Positions 8,709 to 16,744 are shown, counted from the stretch's first letter. The stretch is DNA of 64,000 nt from Agromyces badenianii (GCF_003070885.1 NZ_CP028913.1:248001-312000); one strand, 5' to 3'. Numbers and translations are program-made. The notes: generated by a model not told the origin, from the letters alone.

Positions 8709-10583
8709 TCATGTTCGGAGAGGGTGCTGCGCTGGTGGACCAGCCGCGTCAGTAGCGGGTTTGGTGAACCAGTTCCGTGCGTAGTCGGAGATGTGAACGG
8801 CGCGGTTCTTCGTGACGCCGTATGCCTCGGCGAGGTAGCGGTCGTGGACGAAGGTATAGATCGCGCGGAGGTTAGCGGAGACGACAAGGAAGGTCGCGAG
8901 GAACTGCTGGGCCGCGAGCCCACGCATGCGCCGCCCGCCACGGGCCTCGAAAGCTTCGTGGCTGGGGTCTTTGATGTATGAGTTGAATCCCTCGGAGAGG
9001 TTTCGGTCGCGGTTGTACGTTTCGGCCCATTCTTCGGATCCGTAGCGGAGAACCTGCTTGTGCTTGAGGCCTTCGTCGCCCGTGAACGTTACCGACGTCT
9101 GGCTGCATACGGCCGGCAGTTGCCCGTCGATCGCAACTGGGACGTTCGCCGGGAGGACCTTTGCTTTCGGTTTGGAGGACGACTTGGGGTGGCGTTCCCG
9201 CAGCGGGCAGACGACGCGTGCTTGAGGGCCGTGCGCCGGGCACATCATGGGTTGCTTTCCGTTTTCGTCGGGGCGTTCTTTCGCGCGGAGTTCGAATGCT
9301 CGCCGCTTCTCGATGCGTTGGATGTAGGTGTCTTCGTCGAGAAGCCCGGATTCGGCGTCAACCGAAGCGTTCATGAGGTCAGGGCCCATGCCGGGGCAGT
9401 AGTGGCGTCCTTCGATTTGGACGGCGCCTGCGTGCCCGCCCTTCACGCCGAGCATGTCGCGCTTGTAGTCAGTGACCACATCAAACCCGAGTTCGCGGAC
9501 TGGTTTGTGAAGCTTCTCGATGTCTTTGCCTGCGAAGAATTCGCGGTCGGCGGTGATGTGCGCCGGCTTATGGCCGCGGTCGACGACTGACTTCGCGAGC
9601 TTCACCAGCTCGCCTTCGGAGTCGACGAGTGGAGTGCTGAGGGAAAACCCGATCGCGATCGGCGGTACGGGTACCCCTTTGATCTCGGCAGTCAGGATGG
9701 CGAAGTTCGCGGCGGCACCCCACACTGATGACGATGTGTCCTTGCCTGGTCCGCCGCCCTCGCCGGGTCGCTGCTCCCGATCGTCGGGTCGTTTGTAGTA
9801 CCAGTTCATCTCGGGCTCGAGGACCTTCGGGTTCTTACGCTCGGCCCCGTCCACGAGTCGGGACCGGCCGATGCGGCCGGCGGTCGGCATCGGTGTCTGA
9901 TCAGCAGTCAGTCCGCTCTTCGTGAGTGCGCGGCGTGTGTCCCGGTTCATCGTCTGGTAGGTCGCTTCGAGGAAGGCGTTCGAGAACTGGTCGAGATGTT
10001 CCTTCTTTCGGCGCTCCAGGTTTCGTCGGCGGGGGTCGTGATCGAGGCGAGCACGGAACTCGGTGCGTTGGTCGCGGGTCGTTGGTCGACGCCGATCGAG
10101 GTCCGCGTATGGGTCCATGATCTTGATGAGTTTCTTCGCGGCGTATTCGGTGTTGTTCTTCCAATTCTTCGCGGCGACCGGGTCGTGCTTGTCGTCTGGC
10201 TGCGGGGGAACACCGAGGTACTCGCGGGCTTCGTCGTCGAGACGGTAGGCGAGGACGTCCCTCATTCGTTTCAGATGGAGCGAAGAGTGCTCGAGGGCGA
10301 GCACGGTCGCCGCGACGAGGACGTGCAGGTCCGTGATTGTTGATTTTGCGCCGCCCCGGTACTTCGGTGGCTCCTCCGCACGCCACTCCACCAGGTAGTC
10401 GAGGACCTGGGAGCTGCGGATGAGTTCGAGCGGAAGCTCGATCTCTTTCATGCCGACAGGAGTCCAACGTCCACGGCCGGCGCGCCGCTCGTCGGTGAGT
10501 ACCGAGTAGTCGGTCGCGAGCCGTGTTAGCGCGTGGCGACGGTTGGGTGACTGTTTGATCGGTTTCACCGTTGGCCGGGTCAT
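8709..10583 (-). CDS. Large DDE-transposase-like protein
   Basis: A 624-aa soluble protein; I cannot assign an IS family. The second half looks like an RNase H/DDE fold: a D in KDTSSSVWGAAANFAIL, a D in HITADREFF followed by FDVVTDYKRDMLG, and a late E in NRDRNLSEGFNSYIKD. A CPAHGP...VVCPLR pair of Cys motifs could bind zinc. The ATG at 10581-10583 overlaps the upstream recombinase-like gene by 4 nt (ATGA), so the two are coupled; a longer reading frame to 10745 is a shadow. No terminal inverted repeats were noticed, so this may be a captured or non-transposing protein. Confidence 0.6.
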   Translation of the reverse strand: MTRPTVKPIKQSPNRRHALTRLATDYSVLTDERRAGRGRWTPVGMKEIELPLELIRSSQVLDYLVEWRAEEPPKYRGGAKSTITDLHVLVAATVLALEHSSLHLKRMRDVLAYRLDDEAREYLGVPPQPDDKHDPVAAKNWKNNTEYAAKKLIKIMDPYADLDRRRPTTRDQRTEFRARLDHDPRRRNLERRKKEHLDQFSNAFLEATYQTMNRDTRRALTKSGLTADQTPMPTAGRIGRSRLVDGAERKNPKVLEPEMNWYYKRPDDREQRPGEGGGPGKDTSSSVWGAAANFAILTAEIKGVPVPPIAIGFSLSTPLVDSEGELVKLAKSVVDRGHKPAHITADREFFAGKDIEKLHKPVRELGFDVVTDYKRDMLGVKGGHAGAVQIEGRHYCPGMGPDLMNASVDAESGLLDEDTYIQRIEKRRAFELRAKERPDENGKQPMMCPAHGPQARVVCPLRERHPKSSSKPKAKVLPANVPVAIDGQLPAVCSQTSVTFTGDEGLKHKQVLRYGSEEWAETYNRDRNLSEGFNSYIKDPSHEAFEARGGRRMRGLAAQQFLATFLVVSANLRAIYTFVHDRYLAEAYGVTKNRAVHISDYARNWFTKPATDAAGPPAQHPLRT

Positions 10584-11479
10584 CGGGGATCCTCGAGCCC
10601 GGCGATGATCAGCAGATCGTCGATGCGGGTTTCCCGTTCGGGCACCATGTCGTAGTACGGCTTCAAACCTTGCAGGGTTCTGATGCGGGCGAGTTCGAGG
10701 CATCGGTCGATGGGGAGTCCGAGTGTGAGTAGCTGGACGATCCACGTCGTTCGGAGGCGTCCAAGGTCTGGGGCCTTGCCGCTGACTCGTTTGAGTAGTC
10801 CGCGGCTGAGCGTCGTTTGATCGCTACGCGTTCGCAGCGTCCATGCAACGTAGTCGTCAGGGCCACGATCGAGGACGAGCGGGTCGAGGGTGGAGATCCA
10901 GTCGTGCCTCAGGGGAATGGATCGCGCCTTGCGGCCTTTGACGTGGATGAGGTGGCCGAAGTCGGTCGGCTCGACATCGCCGACCTTCAGGTGCAGCATT
11001 TCGTGGGTCATGAGCCCGGCGCCGGCGCCGAGAGCGAGGGCCGCGGCCAGATCCCGTCGGGCCGATGGGGTCGGCTGGGAGTGCGCGACGTTGAGGAACG
11101 CGCGGAGCTCCGCCGGTCGGTACGGTGCCGGCACCGTGGGTGTGGTCCCGAGTTTCCTTTGGATCTTGACCCCGGTCAGGAGCTCCGCGTACGAGGTGAG
11201 GCAGAGCTCGACCCGGTACCGGTAGTACTTGTCCTTCCCCTTGTTGCGAAGGGTGTGCCGGACGTACATGTCGATGATGTCGGCGTCGAACGCTGAAACC
11301 GGTTCGAGCGGTGTCCCGTCCTGCCACAACCAGACGGCGTAGTCGGCGAGCTGTGTCAGATGCGCCCGAACCGTTCGGATCGAATCCGGCGCGCGGCGGC
11401 CGACGCACGCGACCACGAAGTCGCGGACGAGATGCCAGTAGTCGGCTGTGGGTGGGTGGGGTGTGTATTCCTCGATCAC
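10580..11479 (-). CDS. Tyrosine-recombinase-fold protein lacking catalytic residues, copy A
   Basis: A 299-aa protein with an N-terminal SAM-like/core-binding part and a C-terminal phage-integrase-like part. Box I reads GAGAGLMTHEMLHLKVGDVE, where the catalytic Arg of GLR is Met. Box II reads LGRLRTTWIV, where the His of HxxR is Gly; the LGH motif is LAR, and no good Tyr nucleophile follows. It aligns with the protein at 16745, including WIV..L..G.PI..L...A..RTL. Probably a DNA-binding pseudo-recombinase. The start is uncertain: GTG at 11479 gives an N-terminus matching the paralogue. Divergent from the HTH gene at 11641. Confidence 0.65.
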   Translation of the reverse strand: MIEEYTPHPPTADYWHLVRDFVVACVGRRAPDSIRTVRAHLTQLADYAVWLWQDGTPLEPVSAFDADIIDMYVRHTLRNKGKDKYYRYRVELCLTSYAELLTGVKIQRKLGTTPTVPAPYRPAELRAFLNVAHSQPTPSARRDLAAALALGAGAGLMTHEMLHLKVGDVEPTDFGHLIHVKGRKARSIPLRHDWISTLDPLVLDRGPDDYVAWTLRTRSDQTTLSRGLLKRVSGKAPDLGRLRTTWIVQLLTLGLPIDRCLELARIRTLQGLKPYYDMVPERETRIDDLLIIAGLEDPR

Positions 11480-11600
11480 GGTCCGCGCCTCATCGCGAAC
11501 ATGATGGTTGTTTTCACCAGTTGTAGCGAGGATGGGATGGTTTGTCGAGTGGGAGCGGGTTTCTTGGGGCACGAGGAGTAGACATGTTGTGAAAGGTGTA

Positions 11601-11634
11601 GTCCCTTTGGGACTATGGTCCCATTGGGTATACT
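11601..11634 (+). promoter_or_regulatory. Promoter with palindromic operator before the HTH gene
   Basis: GTCCCTTTGGGAC (11601-11613) is a palindrome overlapping a TTGGGA -35 (11607-11612). A related half-palindrome, GTCCCATTGGG, follows at 11619-11629, then a TATACT -10 (11629-11634) and 6 nt to the ATG at 11641. The layout suggests a leaderless transcript repressed by a protein that binds GTCCC-N2/3-GGG sites, possibly the HTH protein itself. Confidence 0.6.
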
Positions 11635-11640
11635 TTCGAC

Positions 11641-11964
11641 ATGCCCAATCCACGCTTCCGCCCGCGCGACTGGTGTCTGCCCAGAGCAGGATTCGGACGC
11701 TCGACTGACGTGACTTGGGTGCCCGCGAGCACGGAAAGAGACAGAGACCGTCTCGGAGTAGCTGAACTTCAGCACCGCGTCGCACTCGAGCTCCGCGCTC
11801 AACTTTCGTCGCGGGATCTCAGCGTGCGGGGGTACGCCGGACCCGAAGACAAGCACTACACGCGCCTCCGCCGACTGCTGGACGGTGAGATCATCATGCG
11901 CCTCGAAGACGTGGTCAGGTTCGAACGGACACTCGGGGTTGGTGTCGAGGTCAAGCAGATCTAG
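11641..11964 (+). CDS. Small HTH-like regulator, copy A
   Basis: A 107-aa basic protein. The C-terminal half (LRAQLSSRDLSVRGYAGPE through LRRLLDGEIIMRLEDVVRFERTLG) fits an XRE/Cro-like helix-turn-helix, and its architecture parallels the protein at 16445 (SVRAVSREAGIDHATL through KLERALS). The ATG lies 6 nt after a perfect TATACT, with no ribosome site, so it is read from a leaderless mRNA. It is divergent from the recombinase-like/DDE-like operon and is the best candidate for controlling it. Family assignment is from pattern only. Confidence 0.6.
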   Translation: MPNPRFRPRDWCLPRAGFGRSTDVTWVPASTERDRDRLGVAELQHRVALELRAQLSSRDLSVRGYAGPEDKHYTRLRRLLDGEIIMRLEDVVRFERTLGVGVEVKQI

Positions 11965-12253
11965 GCACGGTGCGGTTGGCTGAAGCCGACGGTTCGAGCT
12001 GAGCGGCCTGAGGGAGAAGGAGCGTGCTGTTCTCGCTGGCCGTCGCCAAATAGGTGTACACCGAGGTGTCAGCGTGTCTAGTCGCGTTCAGGCGTGCTGC
12101 GCTGTCGTTTTCGACAGTGAGGCGTGATGTCGGCCGCGAACGAGAAGTTCGGCGGCGGAGACTTCCCCGACACCGACGAGTGGTGACGCCGGCCACATCC
12201 TTAGGCACTCGGCGGTCCGTTCGACGGTGAACGGCGCAGTCGTCGCCTGGTGG

Positions 12254-12637
12254 CTAGGAGCTTTCCAACCAGAGCCCGTGAGCGACTTCGTCCCAATCCG
12301 ACCCAGGTGCCGTCGTGGCGAGCCGGTAAGTCCCGCCTTCGAGCGCGATTTCAATCGGCAATGAGGTGCCGCAGTGCGCTGAGCCCTGGCTGTGCTTCAC
12401 GACTACGAGGCAGAAGGATCCAGCGGGCTCCGTACCCCGTGCCACGAAAACGTCGGTAGCCCCGTCCTTGGCCAGCCAGCGACTCGACGTGGGATCGATG
12501 CCGTCGATTGATTCGATCTCCGCAGGCGCGTCTGTCGGAGTCGCCGCCTCTGACAATGCAGGGATCTCTTGGGCTATGCATCCTGTCATTGCAACCCCGA
12601 CGAGCAGGAGTGATGTTGCCAAGAATCCGACCCTCAT
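12254..12637 (-). CDS. Small lipoprotein with 'B' domain
   Basis: A 127-aa exported lipoprotein: signal MRVGFLATSLLLVGVAMTGC with lipidation Cys at 20, then an acidic linker and a domain with DVFVARGTEPAGSFCLVV and a second Cys in AHCGTS. The same pattern (W/F-x-A-x-DG, a LV-rich strand, a Cys or Ala, then GLTLAVEG-like and LPD-like stretches) is found in the proteins at 13110 and at the C-terminus of the one at 14797. Function unknown. TACACT (complement of 12645-12650) sits 7 nt before the ATG, suggesting a leaderless transcript. Divergent from the secreted-protein operon at 12747. Confidence 0.65.
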   Translation of the reverse strand: MRVGFLATSLLLVGVAMTGCIAQEIPALSEAATPTDAPAEIESIDGIDPTSSRWLAKDGATDVFVARGTEPAGSFCLVVVKHSQGSAHCGTSLPIEIALEGGTYRLATTAPGSDWDEVAHGLWLESS

Positions 12638-12746
12638 ATGGAGGAGTGTAGGGGTTCGCGTGCTTGCAAGCCACCGTTGACAACATATGTCGGATAGGAG
12701 TAGCTTCGGCGAAAATCGGCAAAGGGCCGATATCTAAGGGGGATTC

Positions 12747-13097
12747 ATGAGGAAACGAAGAGGTGTCCGCGTTGCCCTGACGGTAGGGGTGACAGCGGCG
12801 CTTGTAGCACTCGCTCCGGTGGCGGCTGAGGCCGCGGAGTACAACTATTTCGTCGGCAGCGCCACCATCAATCAGTGGTACTACAGCGGACACCGCGACA
12901 TGAATGGCGCGCGTGCTCTCGCGACGAGCCCGTACCAGTGGCTCTCTCTCGTGAACACCGGGTTCACGGCCATGTCCGGCTGGGATGACATCACCGTGTC
13001 CCACTCCCTCACGTACACCTCGAGCCGCTGCGGGTGGTCAAACGGCAGCGTGGCCGCGGGGACCTCATTCTCACTCGTTTGCAAGTACTGGCGATAG
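12747..13097 (+). CDS. Small secreted protein with 'A' domain
   Basis: A 116-aa Sec-exported protein: basic start, hydrophobic core, cleavage after about residue 30 (VAAEAA). The mature ~85 residues begin with YFVGSATINQWYYSGH and end with two Cys (SSRCGW, LVCKYW) that could form a disulfide. The Y-x2-G-x4-N-x5-GH pattern recurs in the mature products at 13682 and 14797. The ribosome site is AAGGGGG. First gene of a three-gene run (12747, 13110, 13682). No enzyme signature; size and secretion would fit a bacteriocin-like or surface protein, but this is speculation. Confidence 0.65.
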   Translation: MRKRRGVRVALTVGVTAALVALAPVAAEAAEYNYFVGSATINQWYYSGHRDMNGARALATSPYQWLSLVNTGFTAMSGWDDITVSHSLTYTSSRCGWSNGSVAAGTSFSLVCKYWR

Positions 13098-13109
13098 GAC
13101 GGTTGATCA

Positions 13110-13682
13110 ATGCGTAAACGAACGAAGATCGTAGTTGGCGCTGGCGCCACATTGTGTGCCGCGGCCATGAGCGTTGGCTACGCCTCAGCAGCCTTCGCAG
13201 ACCTCACACCGGCGGTTGAATCCGTCCACGCGACGGTCTCAGCGGAGCGCTCACCGGCCGATGACATTCCTTCGAGTATCAATCGGGGAGTCTTCGAAGG
13301 CTTCGACTTCCAGACGTCGCATCTCGTAGGGGAGTCTCAGAACGCTCGCTACTGGAGCGTCGCGAAGAACGACGGGGACATCTGCCTGGTGCTGGTTCCA
13401 ACCGGACAGGAGGACTTCGCCGCGGCCACCTGTTCCGACACCAAGCGCTTCGCTCAGTACGGTCTGACCCTCGCAGTTGAGGGCACGGATGAAAGCGCAT
13501 CGTTCGCTGCGTTCATGCTGCCCGACACCGCGGCAGGCCAAGCGATGCCGCCTGGTCTGCACGCCGTTTCGGCGGTCCTCGCCGAGTCAGACCTGGCAAC
13601 CGCACAGAAGGGGGCATCGGTCGAGTCGAAGAGCCCGAACGCGCCGGCAGTTATACTTCGAGGCATTGGGCGTGTCGGCTGA
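13110..13682 (+). CDS. Secreted protein with 'B' domain
   Basis: A 190-aa exported protein with a signal peptide (basic MRKRTK, hydrophobic core, cleavage near YASAAFA). The mature part carries YWSVAKNDGDICLVLVP, AAATCSDTKRF, YGLTLAVEGTD and AFMLPD, matching the 'B' domain of the lipoprotein at 12254 and the C-terminus of the fusion at 14797. It starts 13 nt after the 'A'-domain gene and shares one base with the next gene (TGATG), so the three are one translation unit. Function unknown. Confidence 0.65.
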   Translation: MRKRTKIVVGAGATLCAAAMSVGYASAAFADLTPAVESVHATVSAERSPADDIPSSINRGVFEGFDFQTSHLVGESQNARYWSVAKNDGDICLVLVPTGQEDFAAATCSDTKRFAQYGLTLAVEGTDESASFAAFMLPDTAAGQAMPPGLHAVSAVLAESDLATAQKGASVESKSPNAPAVILRGIGRVG

Positions 13683-14059
13683 TGACGGTGAATGTCGCCG
13701 CACCCAGGCGAGGGCTGCGTGCAAGGATCCCGGCCGCCATCCTGGGCCTGCTTCTGGCGACCGGGTTCGCAGTCTCTGCTTCCACGCCTGCCGAGGCTGC
13801 GACGCGGGTCGTGTACTACGACGGGCAGATCGCTCAGAACACTTGGAAGTGGAGCGGTCATTCGTACAGTATCGGAGCACTCGCTGAGAGCAGAGAATTC
13901 TTCAGCTTCAACGTGAGCCTCATCATGAGTGGCTCTAGCACTGTCCACAGCGGCAACCAGCAGGTCTACATCTCCTACGCGTATCAGAACGTGTCCATTG
14001 GATGCGGTCATGGCGAGACCGGCAACAAGCCGGTCAGATGTAGCCGAGATTTTCTCTGA
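13682..14059 (+). CDS. Small secreted protein with 'A' domain, second copy
   Basis: A 125-aa exported protein: signal peptide with cleavage after about residue 39 (STPAEAA). The mature part opens YYDGQIAQNTWKWSGH and ends with paired Cys (IGCGHG, VRCSRDF), as in the protein at 12747. Its start overlaps the preceding stop by one base. The gene is followed by a clear terminator at 14074, closing the operon. Function unknown; the A-B-A gene order and the A-B fusion nearby suggest the two domain types act together outside the cell. Confidence 0.62.
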   Translation: MTVNVAAPRRGLRARIPAAILGLLLATGFAVSASTPAEAATRVVYYDGQIAQNTWKWSGHSYSIGALAESREFFSFNVSLIMSGSSTVHSGNQQVYISYAYQNVSIGCGHGETGNKPVRCSRDFL

Positions 14060-14073
14060 CGAACTGCTGAAAT

Positions 14074-14106
14074 AGCGGAGGGGCGCTGGCCGCCCCCTCC
14101 GCTTTT
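14074..14106 (+). terminator. Rho-independent terminator of the secreted-protein operon
   Basis: AGCGGAGGGG and CCCCTCCGCT pair around a short GC-rich centre, followed by TTTT. Confidence 0.8.
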
Positions 14107-14240
14107 CAGTGGGCGGACGGCGGGCCGGAAGGAGCGGTGCCGGCGGCGGCGCGTTCTCGTGACATGCTGCCGCTGAGGAGTCGCCGGCGTACGCGCGGAG
14201 TATCTCCTTGGTCATTCGGCCCAGGCCTGCCGAGGAGAGC

Positions 14241-14351
14241 TCAGGCGCGGTCACATGCGTCGAGGAACGCCCGCATGGCCGCGAGGTCGGCGTCGAGCCC
14301 GTGGAACTCGTCCGTCTCGATGGGTAGGCCGGGCACAGACGTGAGCACGGG
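14241..14351 (-). pseudogene. 3' remnant of a HAD-domain gene, copy 1
   Basis: The complement encodes 36 residues ending at a TGA, with PGLPIETDEFHGL and AAMRAFLDACDRA. The upstream part of the gene is missing. It matches the C-terminal part of the decayed gene at 15706-16118 almost word for word over PVLT.VPGLPIETDEFHGL. The style (DDQ...VLT..PG...GL) resembles the C-terminus of small actinobacterial HAD-domain proteins. Confidence 0.5.
14295..14349. repeat. 55-bp direct repeat, left copy
   Basis: Nearly identical (two or three mismatches) to 15826-15880 and in the same orientation. Both lie in HAD-gene remnants that flank the 14388-15627 gene pair. Confidence 0.7.
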
Positions 14352-14387
14352 GTGGCGGAGTGTGGGATGTCCCGCCACCCCGTGTAC

Positions 14388-14780
14388 TCACTCGACCGCG
14401 GACTCGAGTTCAGATTCGGTTGAGCCGAGTTCGGCTGCGATGCTCTGGACCACCGCCGAGTCCTCACCTGCGACCGCCCAGACGTCGTGCCCGACGGTGA
14501 CCGGGTTTGTGCCGCTTGCAAGGCTGGCGGACCCGCTGCGCTGACTCGTCACCGAGTCGAAGACCGCGAACTGGAGTTCGGAGCCGTCGTCGTTCTGGCA
14601 GCTACGCAGTGCAAGGATCGACCCTTGCGACGGCACCGTCTCCACGCATTCGTACTCAGCCTGCTCGGCACTGGTCTCGAAATGCCCGACGAGCTCGTCG
14701 GTGGAAGCGCTGCATCCGGTCATGCCGAATACCGCAACCGCAGCGACCAGGACTGCGAGTGTCGTCTTGTAGCCTGCCAT
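14388..14780 (-). CDS. Small lipoprotein
   Basis: A 130-aa lipoprotein: signal MAGYKTTLAVLVAAVAVFGMTGC with lipobox MTGC (Cys 23). The mature part is acidic, with two further Cys (YECVET, LRSCQN) that could pair, then FAVFDSVT, VTVGHDVWAVAGEDSAVV and a Glu/Ser-rich end. A ribosome site AGGGAGAG precedes the ATG. It lies 16 nt downstream of the A-B fusion gene and is likely its operon partner, perhaps an immunity- or receptor-like protein; that role is inference. Confidence 0.65.
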   Translation of the reverse strand: MAGYKTTLAVLVAAVAVFGMTGCSASTDELVGHFETSAEQAEYECVETVPSQGSILALRSCQNDDGSELQFAVFDSVTSQRSGSASLASGTNPVTVGHDVWAVAGEDSAVVQSIAAELGSTESELESAVE

Positions 14781-14796
14781 CGTGCTCTCCCTATCC

Positions 14797-15627
14797 CTAG
14801 CTCCCTGAGAGCCCAACCGTCACGTCCGAGTCGAGCTCGAGGACCTCATCCGAGGAACGCGTCCCGAACTCAGCATCCACGAACAGCGTGTCAGTCAGCT
14901 GCGTCAGGCCAGCAACCGGCTGGCCGTCAATCGTCGGGTTGGCGTCCGGAAGGATCGTGAACTGCTGTGCGACGCCAGCCGCTCCGACAATACCGACGGT
15001 CAGGCCGTGCTTACTGAACACATCGGCGGTCGCCGACGCACCCGTTGCATAGCCGTCGCCCGTGACGGTGAACAGGTAGGTCTTGGTCCCGTCGCTTGCG
15101 GTCCACACGTCCACGCCCTCGTGCGAAGCGAGGAAGGTCAGATCTGCGGGCGTGAGTGAGAACGCATCCGCGGCCGATGCAAGCGGGTCTGTCGCGGCTG
15201 CATCGCCGGGAACGTCACCGAGATCGTTCTCTGCACGGAGCATCCCGCCGACGTTCAGTGCGATCCCCAACATCTTGAGCTTGTCGCCGGACTGGCCACC
15301 AGGGTACGTCCATTCGAACGCTCCCTTGTTGTTGGTCCGTGGGCCGCTGATGGCACATTCCACCGCCCAGCACTGGTTGGAGTACGCGCCGTACCAGACG
15401 GTGATCCGAGCCTGTCCGACGGCCGTACTCTCGTTGAAGCCAGCCTTGATGCCGTCGCGTGTTTGGTAGGCGGTCCCCTCGGTGTACTTCTGGTTGATGT
15501 TGGCGGTGCCGTTGTACCAAGTCGTCTGGGCGGCGACGGCCGCTGATGCGGCCCCGAGGGCGAGCCCAGCCGCGAGCAGTGCACTGCCTGACCCTAGAAT
15601 CAGGCGGCGACGCATCGTTTGCTTCAT
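14797..15627 (-). CDS. Secreted A-B domain fusion protein
   Basis: A 276-aa exported protein with a signal peptide (MKQTMRRR, hydrophobic core, cleavage near AAVAA). Mature residues about 35-130 resemble the small 'A' proteins (WYNGTANINQKYTEGT near the start, two Cys in NQCWAVECA). Residues about 165-260 resemble the 'B' proteins (DVWTASDGTKTYLFTV, HGLTVGIVG, FTILPDANP). It joins in one chain what 12747/13110/13682 encode separately, supporting a functional link between A and B. Strong ribosome site AAGGAGGAACT. Followed by the lipoprotein at 14388. Function unknown. Confidence 0.7.
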   Translation of the reverse strand: MKQTMRRRLILGSGSALLAAGLALGAASAAVAAQTTWYNGTANINQKYTEGTAYQTRDGIKAGFNESTAVGQARITVWYGAYSNQCWAVECAISGPRTNNKGAFEWTYPGGQSGDKLKMLGIALNVGGMLRAENDLGDVPGDAAATDPLASAADAFSLTPADLTFLASHEGVDVWTASDGTKTYLFTVTGDGYATGASATADVFSKHGLTVGIVGAAGVAQQFTILPDANPTIDGQPVAGLTQLTDTLFVDAEFGTRSSDEVLELDSDVTVGLSGS

Positions 15628-15705
15628 AGTTCCTCCTTGCTGACGCCACGCCGCGAATACGCGAGCGTGCGAGGCATTCACCTCGTGTTGTTCAACTTAG
15701 CTCGA

Positions 15706-16118
15706 TTAGCGAGGGAGGTCGTCGCAATCCGTAACACGGTCGCGTCGGCTCCAGAAGTGCCGTTTCGCTGCCGCCAACGAGATGCGGGTGACGAACTGAC
15801 GGCTGCCGTGGAAGTGGGCCCCGGTGAGCCCGTGGAACTCGTCCGTCTCGATGGGTAGGCCCGGCACAGTCGTGAGCACCGGCTCCATGTCCAACCCGGC
15901 GTAGCCGCGGGCGATGGCCGCCTCCTGGTCGTCGGCCCACACCCACGGCTGACCGGTCGTCTCGATGCGGGCGCGAAGACCGCGGAGCTTCCAGTCAGCG
16001 CGTCGATGCCCGCGAACGAGCGGCGGCATCTTCGTGAGGATGAACCCGCCTGCAAGGCGCGCCCATCGAATGCTGGCTCGATGACGGCCCGCATGTTTGG
16101 CCCCACGTCGTCAGTCAC
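15706..16118 (-). pseudogene. Decayed HAD-domain gene, copy 2
   Basis: Reading the complement from a GTG at 16116-16118: VTDDVGPN, MRAVIEPAFDGRALQ, then a frameshift into GFILTKMPPLVRGHRRADWK, RIETTGQPWVWADDQEAAIARG, PVLTTVPGLPIETDEFHGLT and a divergent tail to a stop at 15706. The pieces read as one protein only across the shift. It shares the segment at 14241-14351. The HAD-like assignment rests on the WADDQ and PG...GL end motifs and is tentative. Confidence 0.5.
15826..15880. repeat. 55-bp direct repeat, right copy
   Basis: Partner of 14295-14349; see that entry. Confidence 0.7.
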
Positions 16119-16432
16119 CCGAGCTCGAGCTTTCGTGAGCGGACGACGTCGTCCAGCTCTTTGGCTTTGCCAACTTGATTCAGGATCACGTGACGGCTTG
16201 AGCAAGGACCACCCTTCCCGATGATCTTGGCTCGGCGGTCGATGGCAGCGGGCGGAACCGCGCGGCGGCAATGACCGCGGTCGTGGTGTTCAGTAATGGG
16301 ATTCCTCGAGGTAAGGTCGCGAGGCGGAGCCAGGCGGCCGCGGCGGGGAAGGATGAGCTGTTCCAACCGGCGTAGAAGTGGACGGGGGTGAGGCGCGCGT
16401 GAGCCGTAGCGAGGAGCTTCGGCGAGACGTCG
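16119..16432. other. Intergenic stretch, no supported gene
   Basis: Reading frames here are short or lack convincing starts and composition. One complement frame reads VILNQVGKAKELDDVVR before a stop and may be a further scrap of the decayed gene next door. Confidence 0.5.
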
Positions 16433-16438
16433 TAGTCT
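16433..16438 (+). promoter_or_regulatory. -10 box for leaderless HTH gene, copy B
   Basis: TAGTCT with 6 nt to the GTG at 16445. No ribosome site is present. Confidence 0.5.
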
Positions 16439-16444
16439 GAGACC

Positions 16445-16726
16445 GTGGGTCGGGTGAAGCGTGCGAGTCCGTCTGAGCTGGTTTCCGACTGGCCGGATGG
16501 CCAGTCTGACGACCCGATCGCGCGCGTCGCGCAGCAGTTCGTCCTGAACCTCGTGGATGCGATCGGTGAGCAGTCGGTTCGCGCGGTCTCGAGGGAGGCG
16601 GGTATCGATCACGCGACGTTGCTCGCGGTCCTCGCCGGCCGGTCGTGGCCTGACATGGCGACTATCGGGAAGCTCGAGCGTGCGTTGAGCAGGAATCTCT
16701 GGCCGACCGGTGTGAGTTACCGGTAG
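16445..16726 (+). CDS. Small HTH-like regulator, copy B
   Basis: A 93-aa protein whose C-terminal 55 residues fit an XRE-type helix-turn-helix (GEQSVRAVSREAGIDHATL, LAGRSWPDMATIGKLERAL). It has the same layout as the HTH protein at 11641. It is convergent with the recombinase-like gene that ends at 16745, so each recombinase-like gene in the island has an HTH gene beside it, in different relative orientation. It probably regulates the module, but no operator was recognised here. Confidence 0.62.
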   Translation: MGRVKRASPSELVSDWPDGQSDDPIARVAQQFVLNLVDAIGEQSVRAVSREAGIDHATLLAVLAGRSWPDMATIGKLERALSRNLWPTGVSYR

Positions 16727-16744
16727 GACGTGACGATCGACTCG

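Noticed and set aside
10584-10745. 54-codon N-terminal extension of the DDE-like protein
   Set aside because: Lies inside the recombinase-like gene; the ATG at 10583 with ATGA coupling is a better start.
12747-14059. Lactococcin 972-type bacteriocin operon
   Set aside because: Size and secretion fit, but the family's repeated GT-W/Y-x-G patterns and the usual multi-TM/ABC partner genes are missing.
14295-15880. 55-bp direct repeats as attachment sites
   Set aside because: Both copies encode the same protein segment of a HAD-type gene, so gene duplication explains them better.
16115-16612. 165-codon minus-strand frame
   Set aside because: Antisense to the HTH gene at 16445 and lacking family features; only its last part may be a scrap of the decayed gene.
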